From contig LARU01000004.1 of NCBI GenBank assembly GCA_001274695.2, forward strand, positions 124,001 to 188,000: a stretch of DNA of 64,000 nucleotides. The letters are read 5' to 3'. The notes under the pieces were generated by a model, which saw nothing but the letters and a program-made list of their open reading frames with translations, ran no database searches and had not been told where the DNA came from. The position numbers and the translations under genes are program-made. Positions 8,151 through 16,335 of this stretch are shown piece by piece (position 1 is the first letter of the stretch; each line of letters begins with the position of its first letter). The stretch is from Azoarcus sp. PA01 (lineage in GTDB: Bacteria; Pseudomonadota; Gammaproteobacteria; Burkholderiales; Rhodocyclaceae).

Positions 8151-8300
8151 ATGCTCGCCAAAGTCATCCCGTTTCCCGTCAAGCCGGCCGTATCCCAGTC
8201 GTGCCGCTGGCATGAGGCGGTCGAGTCGGTCACGTCCAGCAATCTCCGCATCGCCTGCGCGTGGCAGCGCATGCTGTTCCGCTTCTGGTGGGGCGCGTGA
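8151..8300 (+). CDS. Very small phage protein in lysis cassette
   Basis: This 49-residue reading frame starts at ATG 8151, two bases after the endolysin stop, with CAGGAG about ten bases upstream. The next ATG overlaps its stop (ATGA), which supports translation. The sequence has no membrane helix (MLAKVIPFPVKPAVSQSCRW...) and ends in Trp/Phe-rich MLFRFWWGA. I do not recognise it. It could be a remnant of a spanin-type gene or a translational link. Confidence 0.5.
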   Translation: MLAKVIPFPVKPAVSQSCRWHEAVESVTSSNLRIACAWQRMLFRFWWGA

Positions 8301-8623
8301 TGCACAAGCTCGCCGCCGCATTCGCCGCGCTGCGCCACGGCGCCAGCCTCGCCGACCCCGCCGTCTGGAAGCGCCGGCAAAACCTGATCAACGCGCTTGT
8401 CGGCCTGCTCGGCGCGGCGCTCGTCCTCTACCCGATGGACATCAGCAATGACGACATCGCTGCGATTGTTGGCGGCATTGCTGCTGTCGTCGGCCTGTTC
8501 AACGCATGGGCCACCACCGCCACCAGCACCAAAGTGGGCCTGCCACCCCGGCATCCACCCGCTGTTCGACCCCCATTCCCCGATCTCATTGACCGACCCG
8601 ACGACCCTCGTATCGAGCCTTGA
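8300..8623 (+). CDS. Small two-helix membrane protein, possible second holin or antiholin
   Basis: The 107-residue protein has two hydrophobic segments, about 35-53 (INALVGLLGAALVLYPM) and 60-78 (DDIAAIVGGIAAVVGLFNAW), with short loops and a Pro-rich polar tail. This is the size and topology of many phage holins and antiholins. The gene lies in the lysis cassette, two genes after the endolysin, and overlaps its upstream neighbour. Which of the two membrane proteins is the holin cannot be decided from sequence. Confidence 0.55.
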   Translation: MHKLAAAFAALRHGASLADPAVWKRRQNLINALVGLLGAALVLYPMDISNDDIAAIVGGIAAVVGLFNAWATTATSTKVGLPPRHPPAVRPPFPDLIDRPDDPRIEP

Positions 8624-8668
8624 CGGCGCGATGCTGACTCTCGTCTGCACCCACTAGGAGCCACCCCC

Positions 8669-8932
8669 ATGCAAGCCCTGCAGACTCTCAAGCTCATCCT
8701 CTCGCTGCTGCCGCTGATCCTCGAAGTCGTCCGCGCCATCGAAGACGCGCTGCCTGCCGGTGGCAACGGCGCCGCCAAGCTCGCGCTGCTGCGCCAGACC
8801 ATCGAAGCCGCCTACAGCACCGTCACCGGCGCCACCGTCGCTTTCGAACAACTGTGGCCCGCGCTCGAGCGCACCGTCGCCGCCGTCGTCAGCCTCTACA
8901 ACGCCACCGGCGTGTTCAAGCAGGCCGACTGA
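8669..8932 (+). CDS. Small phage protein with N-terminal membrane helix
   Basis: The 87-residue protein begins with a hydrophobic helix (LKLILSLLPLILEVVRAIEDAL, residues 7-28) followed by amphipathic helical sequence. AGGAG lies upstream of ATG 8669. It resembles the small single-pass proteins often annotated as holin-associated in proteobacterial phages, but I do not recognise a named family. It closes the lysis cassette; a 20-base repeat (8943-8962) and the capsid protease gene follow. Confidence 0.55.
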   Translation: MQALQTLKLILSLLPLILEVVRAIEDALPAGGNGAAKLALLRQTIEAAYSTVTGATVAFEQLWPALERTVAAVVSLYNATGVFKQAD

Positions 8933-8942
8933 GCCCCGCGCC

Positions 8943-8962
8943 GAAATCCGCCCACAGGCGCC
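8943..8962 (+). repeat. Copy 2 of intergenic phage motif
   Basis: GAAATCC-GC-CCACAGGC-GC-C, eleven bases after the lysis-cassette stop and 53 bases before the capsid protease start. It matches copies at 5619 and 12830 at all constant positions. Confidence 0.75.
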
Positions 8963-9014
8963 ACATCGCCGCTCGCCGCACCATTCGTAAAACCGTAATT
9001 CAAGGAATCCGGCC

Positions 9015-10067
9015 ATGCCGAAAAGCTGGTTCACCGTCGCCGCTGCGACTGCCGAAGCTCCCGCCGAAGTCGCCATTCGTGGCTACATCGGCGAATGGGG
9101 CGTCAATGACCGCGACTTCATCGCCCAGGTCGAAGCGCTCGGCGACGTCAAGGAACTCACCGTCCGCATCAACAGCCGCGGCGGCGAAGTCGATCATGCG
9201 CTCGCCATCTTCAACTTCCTGCGCGCCCACGCCGCCCGCGTCACCGTCCGGGTCGACGGCGTCGCCATGTCCTCGGGCTCGATCATCGCGATGGCCGGCG
9301 ACGAGATCATCATGCCGGCCAACACCGTGATGATGATCCACAACCCGTGGAACTACGCCGCCGGCACGGCCAAGGATCTGCGCAAGGCCGCGGACGACCT
9401 CGAAGCCTTCGAAGCCGCGCTGCTCGAAACCTACGTTGCGCGCACTGGCAAGAGCGCCGACGAGATCCGCGCGCTGCTCGACGAAGACACCTACATGACG
9501 GCCGCCGAAGCGCTCGAGCACGGCTTCTGCGACACCGTCGAGGCGATCGGCAAGAAGTCCGCCGCCGCCCACGCTTTCGCCTGCGCCCTCGGCATCCCCG
9601 CCGCGGTGCTCGCGAAGATCCAGCAGATTGAATCGACCGCAGACGAAGGAGGTGATCCCGCATCTGGCGACCCGGCCGCCGCCGCCGGAAACCCTGACCC
9701 GGCCCACGTGACACTCGCGACCCAGATCAACACCATAGCCGTCGCCCACGGTCTCGGCGACCACGTCGCCGCGTGGCTGCTCGACGACCAGATCGCCACC
9801 GCCGACCAGGCGCGCGCCGCGATCGAACAGGCCCGCGAGATTCGCGACCTGTGCGCGTTCGCCAAGCAGCCCGCGCTCGCCGCGGGTCTCATCCGCTCCC
9901 GCAAGACGCTGGCCGAATCGCGCCAGGCCCTCTGCGACGCGCTCGCCGAAGCCGACGAAGCCACGCACACCAGCAACCATCTGCCGGCCCACCCCGGCAA
10001 CGCGGCCGCGCCCGGCGGCGCCGCCGTGTGGAACAAGATCTTCCCCCCTCGCCAGACCAAGGAGTAA
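9015..10067 (+). CDS. Head maturation protease, ClpP-like (S14/S49 type), with C-terminal scaffold region
   Basis: The N-terminal 185 residues form a ClpP fold: TVRINSRGGEVDHALAIFNF, then GVAMSSGSIIAMAGD with the likely catalytic Ser86. MMIHNPW follows with catalytic His109, then DTYMTAAEALEHGFCD with the acidic partner region. Such proteases trim capsid and portal precursors and often carry the scaffold in the same polypeptide. The remaining 165 residues are Ala-rich and helical, consistent with a fused scaffold domain, since no separate scaffold gene is seen before the decoration protein. GGAATCC lies upstream of the ATG, which follows the copy-2 intergenic motif. Confidence 0.9.
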   Translation: MPKSWFTVAAATAEAPAEVAIRGYIGEWGVNDRDFIAQVEALGDVKELTVRINSRGGEVDHALAIFNFLRAHAARVTVRVDGVAMSSGSIIAMAGDEIIMPANTVMMIHNPWNYAAGTAKDLRKAADDLEAFEAALLETYVARTGKSADEIRALLDEDTYMTAAEALEHGFCDTVEAIGKKSAAAHAFACALGIPAAVLAKIQQIESTADEGGDPASGDPAAAAGNPDPAHVTLATQINTIAVAHGLGDHVAAWLLDDQIATADQARAAIEQAREIRDLCAFAKQPALAAGLIRSRKTLAESRQALCDALAEADEATHTSNHLPAHPGNAAAPGGAAVWNKIFPPRQTKE

Positions 10068-10073
10068 CGCGAC

Positions 10074-10424
10074 ATGGCAACCTACACCGAAGCCCGGCAA
10101 ACGGGCGAATTCCTCATCTCGGAGGCCTCCGGCACCCGCAGCCGCGAAGCGGTCACCGTCGTCTCCGGTGCCGGCGCGCTGGCCGCCGGCACCGTGCTCG
10201 GCATCGTCACCGCCTCCGGCAAGTACGACGCCTACGACGACCTCGACACCACCACCGGCCTCGGCACTGCCGCCGCGGTGCTGTACGCCGCCGTCGACGC
10301 CACCGCTGCCGACACGCCCGCCATCGTCATCGTCCGCGACGCCGAAGTCGCTGAAGTCCACCTCACCGGCATCGACGCTGCCGGCATCACCGACCTGGCC
10401 GCTGCCGGCGTCATTGTTCGATAA
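10074..10424 (+). CDS. Head decoration protein, lambda gpD family
   Basis: The 116-residue protein caps the three-fold axes of the expanded capsid and stabilises it against DNA pressure. The family signature is the repeated small-residue beta pattern: EFLISEASGTRSREAVTV, AGTVLGIVTASGKY, then TAAAVLYAAVDAT and VHLTGID. It lies between protease and major capsid, exactly as in lambda, seven bases after the protease stop. Confidence 0.88.
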   Translation: MATYTEARQTGEFLISEASGTRSREAVTVVSGAGALAAGTVLGIVTASGKYDAYDDLDTTTGLGTAAAVLYAAVDATAADTPAIVIVRDAEVAEVHLTGIDAAGITDLAAAGVIVR

Positions 10425-10436
10425 GGAGATTCCAGC

Positions 10437-11423
10437 ATGCCCGGTTTGAATGTTTTCGAAAACGACGCGTTTTCCCTCGCGTCGCTCACCTCTGCCATCC
10501 AGGCAGTCCCGTACCAACCCGGCCGCATCGGCGCGTCCGGTCTGTTCGTCGCCAAGCCGGTGAACACCCTCACCACGTTCATCGAGCAATACGACGGCGT
10601 GCTCGCGCTGCTGCCGGTGTCCCAGCGTGGCGCCCCGGCCAACCCGGCGCAGCACGGTAGCCGCACCGTCAAGAGCTTCAAAATTCCGTCGATCAAGCAG
10701 GACGACATCGTCGGCGCCGACGAAATCACGGGCATCCGCGCCTTCGGCAGCGAATCGGAAGTCGAGACCCTCGCGCGGCTGCTCGCCCAGCGTCTGGCCG
10801 CCATGCGCTCGACGATCGAATACACGATCGAATCGCACCGCCTCGCCGCGATCATGGGCAACTACTACGACGCCGCCGGCAACGCCGTCAGCCTTTTCAC
10901 CGAGTTCGGCGTGTCGCAGCAAACCGAAGCGATGGCGCTCGGCACCGCCGACACCAAGGTCCGCGTGCTGTGCGGGAACGTGCTCGAGAAGGTCGAAGAC
11001 GCGCTCGGCGGCCTGTCGTTCTCCGGCGTGCGGGCGTTCTGCGGCAAGACGTTCTGGTCCAAGCTCATCGACCACCCGTTCGTGCGCGACACCTATCTCA
11101 ACACGCAGATGGCCGGCTCGCTGCGCGGTGACCCGCGGCAGGAAATCGAATTCGGCGGCATCGTGTTCGAGCGCTACCGCGGCACCAGCGCGGTCAAGGT
11201 CGCCGACGCCGAAGCGTTCGCCGTGCCCGAAGGCGTGCAGGATCTCTTCGTCACCGCTTTCGCCCCCGCCGACTATGTCGAAACCGCCGGCACCCTCGGC
11301 CAGCCGATGTACGCCAAGCAGTGGGAAACCGAAGGCGGGCGTGGTATCAAGCTCGAAGCGCAGTCCAACCCGCTGAACATCTGCACGCGTCCGCGCGCAG
11401 TCATCAAACTCACCACCAACTGA
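10437..11423 (+). CDS. Major capsid protein, lambda gpE family
   Basis: The 328-residue shell protein shows the E-family layout: N-terminal FSLASLTSAI and GLF segments, RTVKSFKIPSIKQDD, EVETLARLLAQRLAAMRSTIEYTIESHR, VRAFCGKTFWSKLIDHP, and a C-terminal PMYAKQWETEGGRGIKLEAQSNPL block. All these are HK97-fold elements of this family. AAGGAG lies upstream of the ATG at 10437. It would be the most abundant virion protein. The stop TGA overlaps the ATG of the next gene. Confidence 0.92.
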   Translation: MPGLNVFENDAFSLASLTSAIQAVPYQPGRIGASGLFVAKPVNTLTTFIEQYDGVLALLPVSQRGAPANPAQHGSRTVKSFKIPSIKQDDIVGADEITGIRAFGSESEVETLARLLAQRLAAMRSTIEYTIESHRLAAIMGNYYDAAGNAVSLFTEFGVSQQTEAMALGTADTKVRVLCGNVLEKVEDALGGLSFSGVRAFCGKTFWSKLIDHPFVRDTYLNTQMAGSLRGDPRQEIEFGGIVFERYRGTSAVKVADAEAFAVPEGVQDLFVTAFAPADYVETAGTLGQPMYAKQWETEGGRGIKLEAQSNPLNICTRPRAVIKLTTN

Positions 11424-11719
11424 TGAGCCGCACCGGCGCAGCCTTCTCCCGCGCCGCAACCCGCCTCGGCGCCCATTTCGGCGACGAGGCGGTTTTGCGT
11501 GCCGGCGAGCCTGTCGTCGCCATCATCAGCGAAGGTGTCGAGATCATCGGCGAATACGGCCAGGTCGCGCAGCTCGTCACCACCGCGACGCTGATGGCCG
11601 CCACTGCGCCGCGTACCGGCGACGCCCTCACGGTCGGCGCCACCGCCTGGATCATCGACAGCATCCTGCGCGGCGACGGCATCACCGTCGAGTGCGTCGT
11701 GCGCAAGGCCGCCCCGTGA
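11423..11719 (+). CDS. Head-tail connector protein (gpFII-like)
   Basis: The 98-residue protein occupies the position of lambda gpFII, between capsid and minor tail protein Z. It has a compact beta-rich composition (DEAVLRAGEPVVAIISEGVEII, TLMAATAPRTGDALTVG, ITVECVV) consistent with the head-tail joining fold in which a barrel contacts the portal/gpW side and a loop docks the tail. The start ATG overlaps the capsid stop; its TGA overlaps the GTG of the next gene. Confidence 0.65.
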   Translation: MSRTGAAFSRAATRLGAHFGDEAVLRAGEPVVAIISEGVEIIGEYGQVAQLVTTATLMAATAPRTGDALTVGATAWIIDSILRGDGITVECVVRKAAP

Positions 11720-12348
11720 AAATCGAAATCGCCGCAAGCAGCCTGCGCGAAATGCGCCACATCGCGCGCGGGCTCGACGACGCGGGCAAGACCATTGCGG
11801 TCGCCCAAACCCGCGCCATCAACCGCGTCGCAGCCAAGACGATGACCCGCGCGCGCCGCGCGATCACCAGCCAGGTGCGCCTTTCCGCCACCTACGTGCG
11901 TGAACGCATGACGCTGCAAAGTGCCACGCTCGCCAAACCGGGCGCCACGATCAGCGCCCGCCAGCGTCCTACGCGGCTTGCGACCTATGGCGCATCCCAG
12001 CTGACGCGCGCCGCGTCCGGCGGGAGCGGCGACACCCTGCGCGGCATCCCCGCAGGCCGCAAACAGGCCGGCATCTCGGTAGGGGTCAAGAAGGGCGGGG
12101 GCAGAAAGAAAATGCGCGGCGCGTTTCTCATGCCGCTGCGCGCCGGCAACGTCGGCGGTGGCAACGGCATGGGCGTCTTCATTCGCACCGGCCCGGCGCG
12201 CCGCGACATCAAGCACCTGTACGGCCCGTCCGTCGACCAGCTCTTCAACGGTGTTGCCGAAGCCCTCGTGCCGACCATCGAGACCGAACTCGAAGCCGCG
12301 CTGCTGCGCCAGATCCAGCACGAAGTCGACAAGGCAATGAACCGATGA
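11716..12348 (+). CDS. Prophage minor tail protein Z family
   Basis: The 210-residue basic protein begins with KIEIAASSLREM and has the alternating helical ARTRAINRVAAKTMTRARRAITSQVRL region typical of gpZ-like tail-terminator/neck proteins. A RGAFLMPL segment with GVFIRTG and the C-terminal helix ELEAALLRQIQHEVDKAM follow. The start is the GTG at 11716 overlapping the previous stop (GTGA); an ATG at 11692 lies inside the upstream gene and is not preferred. It stands where lambda Z is found, before the U-like gene. Confidence 0.75.
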   Translation: MKIEIAASSLREMRHIARGLDDAGKTIAVAQTRAINRVAAKTMTRARRAITSQVRLSATYVRERMTLQSATLAKPGATISARQRPTRLATYGASQLTRAASGGSGDTLRGIPAGRKQAGISVGVKKGGGRKKMRGAFLMPLRAGNVGGGNGMGVFIRTGPARRDIKHLYGPSVDQLFNGVAEALVPTIETELEAALLRQIQHEVDKAMNR

Positions 12349-12809
12349 CCATCCCCGCAAACCCCGTCAGCCGCGCCGACGAGCTCGCGCGCGCCGTCAC
12401 CGCACGCCTGGCCGGCATCACCGTCGCCGGCGGCTACCTCACCGACATCGGCGCCCGCGTGTTCCGCGGCAGGCTCCGGCTCGACCACCATGCGCTGCCG
12501 TGCTGCGTCCTCGTCGAAGGCGAAGACCGCCTGCTCAACGCCGGCGCCCGGCACGAAGTCAAGCTCACCCTGCCGCTGCTCGTCGAAGGCCACGCCGCGT
12601 GCGACCCGAACAACCCCAACGACGCCGCCCACGCGATCATCGCCGACCTCAAGCGGGCGCTCTTCGCCGAGCCCGCGAACCTCGCCGGCCTCGCCCGCGA
12701 AATCCGCTACGCCGGGCGCAGCATCGGCGCCCGCGAGGACGGCCTCGCGCAAGTCTCCGCAGTCGTCGAAATCGAAGTCGACTACGTCGAAAACCTGCGT
12801 GCCCCCTGA
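12345..12809 (+). CDS. Tail completion/terminator protein (gpU-like)
   Basis: The 154-residue protein starts inside the stop of the Z-like gene (ATGA overlap). Composition and layout fit minor tail U/completion proteins: an N-terminal helix (ADELARAVTARLAG), a central strand pair (LPCCVLVEGEDRLLNAG, HEVKLTLPLLVEGHA), a helix (AAHAIIADLKRALF) and a final strand (QVSAVVEIEVDYV). Its order, Z then U then tail tube, matches siphovirus convention. Family identity is by layout rather than by a diagnostic motif. Confidence 0.65.
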   Translation: MTIPANPVSRADELARAVTARLAGITVAGGYLTDIGARVFRGRLRLDHHALPCCVLVEGEDRLLNAGARHEVKLTLPLLVEGHAACDPNNPNDAAHAIIADLKRALFAEPANLAGLAREIRYAGRSIGAREDGLAQVSAVVEIEVDYVENLRAP

Positions 12810-12829
12810 TCGGCGCGCGCCTGGCCGAC

Positions 12830-12849
12830 GAAATCCGGCCACAGGCGGC
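12830..12849 (+). repeat. Copy 3 of intergenic phage motif
   Basis: GAAATCC-GG-CCACAGGC-GG-C, 21 bases after the U-like stop and 85 bases before the tail tube start. The core CCCACAGGC also recurs at 13748-13756, just before the tape-measure ATG. Confidence 0.75.
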
Positions 12850-12933
12850 CGGTCTGCATAAGCCCGAAAGTACACCTGACATCACCCGTACACCTCACCG
12901 CGCCCGGCGCGGATCGTCACAGGAGCACACACT

Positions 12934-13704
12934 ATGGCAGCACGCGGATTCCTCGGCGCAGGAGACCTCTACGTTCAGCGCTACAACCCGCTCACCGGCG
13001 CACTCATGTCGATGTACGGCCCGTACGAAGTCGAGAAGATGGAGTGCAAGCCGAACGTCGAAATCAAGGAAAAGGCGAGCAAGGGTCGCAACACGTACGG
13101 ACAGGTTATCGAATCGGTGCCACTGCCCCAGCCAGCAGACTTCGCGGTGACCTTCGGCGAGGTCGATCGCGAAGGCCTCACGCTCGCGCTGATGGGCACC
13201 CAGTCCATCATCAATACCTCCGCGGGCACGATCGCGGAAGGATCGGCCCTCGAGGTCGTCGCGGACCTCGGCGGCTGGGTGGAACTCCCGCACCAGAACT
13301 GGCAGGAGGAGGGCTTCACTGTCAAGAATGCCGCCGGCGACACCACGTACGCGCTGGGCACGCATTACGACGTCAACTGGCGTCTGGGCTGGCTGCGCGT
13401 CAAGGATGGGGCCGGTATCACCGCCGGCGCTACCCTCAAGGTGTTCGGCGCCTACAGCGCGATCTCCGGCGCGCTCATTAGCGGCGCCACGCAAAGTGAA
13501 GTCCGCGGCCGTTTCGTGCTCGACGGCATCAACTTTGCCGACAAGCTGCCCTGCATTGTCACGGTACATGAGGGGATCATCAGCCCCGATGCCGCCTTCG
13601 ACTTCCTGTCCAGCGAATTTGCCGAGCTGCCGCTGACCGGTCGCATGAAGACTCCGGTCGGCAAGACCGAGCCCTTCACCGTCGAACTGCGCGACGCGGC
13701 GTAA
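12934..13704 (+). CDS. Major tail tube protein
   Basis: The 256-residue protein lies between the tail completion gene and the tape measure, where the tube subunit belongs. It is beta-rich (GDLYVQRYNPLTG, GPYEVEKMECKPNVEIKEK, ADFAVTFGEVDREGLTLALMG) and has an inserted domain around residues 110-170 (VELPHQNWQEEGFTVKN, YDVNWRLGWLRVKDG). It ends with FDFLSSEFAELPLTGRMKTP, a closing block common in phage tube proteins. CACAGGAG lies about ten bases upstream of ATG 12934. No gpG/GT-type chaperone gene separates it from the tape measure. Confidence 0.75.
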   Translation: MAARGFLGAGDLYVQRYNPLTGALMSMYGPYEVEKMECKPNVEIKEKASKGRNTYGQVIESVPLPQPADFAVTFGEVDREGLTLALMGTQSIINTSAGTIAEGSALEVVADLGGWVELPHQNWQEEGFTVKNAAGDTTYALGTHYDVNWRLGWLRVKDGAGITAGATLKVFGAYSAISGALISGATQSEVRGRFVLDGINFADKLPCIVTVHEGIISPDAAFDFLSSEFAELPLTGRMKTPVGKTEPFTVELRDAA

Positions 13705-13718
13705 CCCCGTCCCGTAAA

Positions 13719-13740
13719 GCCCGCTGCGGAGGCAGCGGGC
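13719..13740 (+). terminator. Stem-loop between tail tube and tape measure genes
   Basis: A perfect nine-base stem, GCCCGCTGC/GCAGCGGGC, encloses the loop GGAG. No T-run follows, so this is not a classical terminator. It may attenuate transcription or act as a processing and stability element, which would lower tape-measure expression relative to the abundant tube protein. Confidence 0.6.
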
Positions 13741-13761
13741 CGGCTCCCCCACAGGCAGGCC

Positions 13762-16335
13762 ATGGCGAACAAAGTAGTCCAGCTCATCATCGGCGCCCGC
13801 GACGAAGCGTCGAGCGTCTTCACGTCGCTGCAGACCAAAGTCGCTGCGGTCGGGGCCGCCATCGCGACGTACTTCAGCGCGAAGCTCTTCGGCGACGCGG
13901 TCGGCGCGGCGCGCGAATTCGAATCCGCGATGTCCGCCGTGCAGGCTGCCGCCGGCGCGTCCGGCGGCGAGCTCGACGCGCTGCGCGCAGCGGCCGAATC
14001 CGCCGGCGCCACCACCAAGTACAGCAGCGTCGAAGCCGCCGGCGCACTGGAAAACCTCGCCAAAGCCGGGCTGTCGGCGACCGACGCCGTCAAGACCTTG
14101 CCCGCCGTGCTCGACCTCGCCGCAGCGGGCGGCATCGAGCTGGGCACCGCCAGCGACTACATCAGCAAGGCCGTCGCCGGCATGGGCCTGTCGTTCAGCG
14201 AGGCGGGCCGCGTCGCCGACGTATTGGCGATGGGCGCGAACGCCTCGAACACCTCCGTCGACGGCCTCGCCCAGGCGCTCAGCTATGCCGCGCCGCTCGC
14301 GAACAGCCTCGGGTTGAGCCTCGAGCAGACCGTCGCGATCATCGGCAAGTTCGCCGACGCCGGCATCGACGCCTCCCGCGCCGGCACCGCGTTGAACAGC
14401 ATCCTCGCGCAGTTCTCCGACCCGGCCTCGAAGTTCCGCCAGGAGCTCGCCGCCGCCGGCATCATCACGAACGATTTCGACCAGGCGCTGCGCCAGCTCG
14501 CCGCCGCCGGACCGGCCGGGCAAGCGGCGATCAACGCCGTCGGCCAGGAAGCGGGCCCGGCGCTGCGCGCGCTGTTGAACCAGGGCATCGGCTCGCTCGA
14601 CGCGCTCAAAGCCAAGCTCGATGAATCCGCCGGCAGCGCCAAGAGCTTCGCCGCGGTGATGAGCGACAACCTCGACGGCGCCGCGAAAGGCTTCGGCAGC
14701 GCCTGGGATGCGCTGCTCATCAAGCTCGGCACGCCGGTGCTCGACATCCTCAAGGGGCAGATCAACGCGATCGCCGAGCGCCTGCGCGGCTTCGTCACCG
14801 ACGGCACCGCGACCGCGTTCGGCAACGCGATCAAGGCCGCGTTCGAATCCGCCGGCAAGTGGGCCGCCGAGTTCTTCGCCAAAGTCGATTTCACCCAGCT
14901 CGCCGCGAACCTGCAGGCGTTCGCGGCGCGCGCCGGCGAAGTCTTCACCGCGATCGGCAACCACGCGACGACCGCCGGCGGCGTGTTGCAGACTGCGTAT
15001 GGCGTCATGAGCACCGGCCTGAACACCGTCCTCGCCGCGATCTACAAGGTCGGCGAAGGCGCCTCGTGGCTCGCGTCCGCGTTCCTCGCCGATCTCGCGC
15101 TGATCTCCGACGGAATATCGAAGATCACCTTCGGCAGCCTGTCAGACGGATTCGCGCAGGCCGCCGCGTCGATGCGGGCCGAAGCGCAGGCCGCCTACGC
15201 CGTCTCCGACGAATTCGCGCGCAAGAGCACCGAAGCGTTCAGCGCCGCGGCCGTTGGCGCCGAGACAGCCGCGAACGGCTGGAAGACCCTCACGAGTTCG
15301 GCCGCCGAAGCCGTGCCGGCAGTGAGCGCCGCCGGCGCCGCGGTCAAGACGGTCGGCGAGCAGGCGACTTTGAGCGCCGACCAGCTCGATGCCCTCGGCA
15401 ACGGCGCGCAGTTTGTCGCGGGTGAAGTCACCAAGGCCGGCAGCGCTGCGGCCACCGCTGCGCCGCAGCTGCGCGACCTCGGCACCGACGCGGCAGCGGC
15501 CTCCCAGCAGGTCGAGGCCGCCTTCAGCCGCTTGGGGGTGACGAGCCAAGCCGCCCTCGAAACCGCCGCCGCGAATGCCAGGCGTGATTTCGACATCATC
15601 CGCAACAGCGGCACCGCGACCGCGCGCGACATCCAGGCCGCGTTCGCCGCGTATGCGGCAAAAGCGATCGAAGCGAACGGCGGCGTCGCGAACGAAGCCC
15701 TCAAGTCCGAAGCGGCAATGTACAAGCTCCGCATCGAAGCCGACGAAACCGGCAAGGCCATTGTGCGCGGCATGGACAACGGCGCCAACGCGCTGGACCA
15801 CCTCCGCCAGAAAGCCGAAGAAGTCGCCAGCAAAATCGGCATGATCAAGCGCGAGGCGAGCGGCCTCAAAGGCGTGTGGGACGAGAACGGCAACCTCATC
15901 GACCCGCCGTCCGGCGGCGGCAGCGACGGCAAGTCCTACAGCAGCCCCTTCCTCGCCCTCTACGCCCGGGCCGAACAAATCGGTGGCCTCACGTTCCGCA
16001 AGGAAATCGAGCAGCTCTATCTCGAGCTCGGCCGCTCGATGGAGCGCAAGACCGTCAGCGGTGCCGACTGGGTGTCGAAGGTGCTGGGACGTATGACCGA
16101 AGCTGTCGACGCCGAGCAGATGCGCAAGGAACGGCAGGGCAGCAGCTACGGCCCGGCGCCCCAGCGCGCCGCCGTCGCTCCGGCCGCCGCACCCGAGACC
16201 GTCACCCGCTATGAAGTGTCGGTCAACGTCGGCAACACCCGCCGCACCATCAATACCGCCGGCGCCGCCGACGCACAGGCGCTGGTCTCGATGCTCCAGC
16301 AGCTCGAGCAAGACATGGCGAGGTCCGCCCGATGA
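13762..16335 (+). CDS. Tail tape measure protein
   Basis: The 857-residue protein sets tail length and is threaded inside the tube. It is Ala-rich and largely helical, with the typical TMP core near the N terminus (AREFESAMSAVQAAAG at about 52-67, then AGATTKYSSVEAAGALENLAKAGLS and a DVLAMGANASNTSVDGLAQAL block). Hydrophobic helices follow around residues 410-450. The C-terminal 150 residues switch to a mixed domain (SYSSPFLALYARAEQIGG) and a final VTRYEVSVNVG strand. It overlaps the next gene by four bases. Using the usual rough ratio of about 1.5 angstrom per residue, the tail would be about 130 nm. Confidence 0.9.
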   Translation: MANKVVQLIIGARDEASSVFTSLQTKVAAVGAAIATYFSAKLFGDAVGAAREFESAMSAVQAAAGASGGELDALRAAAESAGATTKYSSVEAAGALENLAKAGLSATDAVKTLPAVLDLAAAGGIELGTASDYISKAVAGMGLSFSEAGRVADVLAMGANASNTSVDGLAQALSYAAPLANSLGLSLEQTVAIIGKFADAGIDASRAGTALNSILAQFSDPASKFRQELAAAGIITNDFDQALRQLAAAGPAGQAAINAVGQEAGPALRALLNQGIGSLDALKAKLDESAGSAKSFAAVMSDNLDGAAKGFGSAWDALLIKLGTPVLDILKGQINAIAERLRGFVTDGTATAFGNAIKAAFESAGKWAAEFFAKVDFTQLAANLQAFAARAGEVFTAIGNHATTAGGVLQTAYGVMSTGLNTVLAAIYKVGEGASWLASAFLADLALISDGISKITFGSLSDGFAQAAASMRAEAQAAYAVSDEFARKSTEAFSAAAVGAETAANGWKTLTSSAAEAVPAVSAAGAAVKTVGEQATLSADQLDALGNGAQFVAGEVTKAGSAAATAAPQLRDLGTDAAAASQQVEAAFSRLGVTSQAALETAAANARRDFDIIRNSGTATARDIQAAFAAYAAKAIEANGGVANEALKSEAAMYKLRIEADETGKAIVRGMDNGANALDHLRQKAEEVASKIGMIKREASGLKGVWDENGNLIDPPSGGGSDGKSYSSPFLALYARAEQIGGLTFRKEIEQLYLELGRSMERKTVSGADWVSKVLGRMTEAVDAEQMRKERQGSSYGPAPQRAAVAPAAAPETVTRYEVSVNVGNTRRTINTAGAADAQALVSMLQQLEQDMARSAR

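Noticed and set aside
9000..11459. 819-residue leftward reading frame across the phage head genes
   Set aside because: Antisense shadow of protease, decoration and capsid genes; GC bias keeps the frame open.
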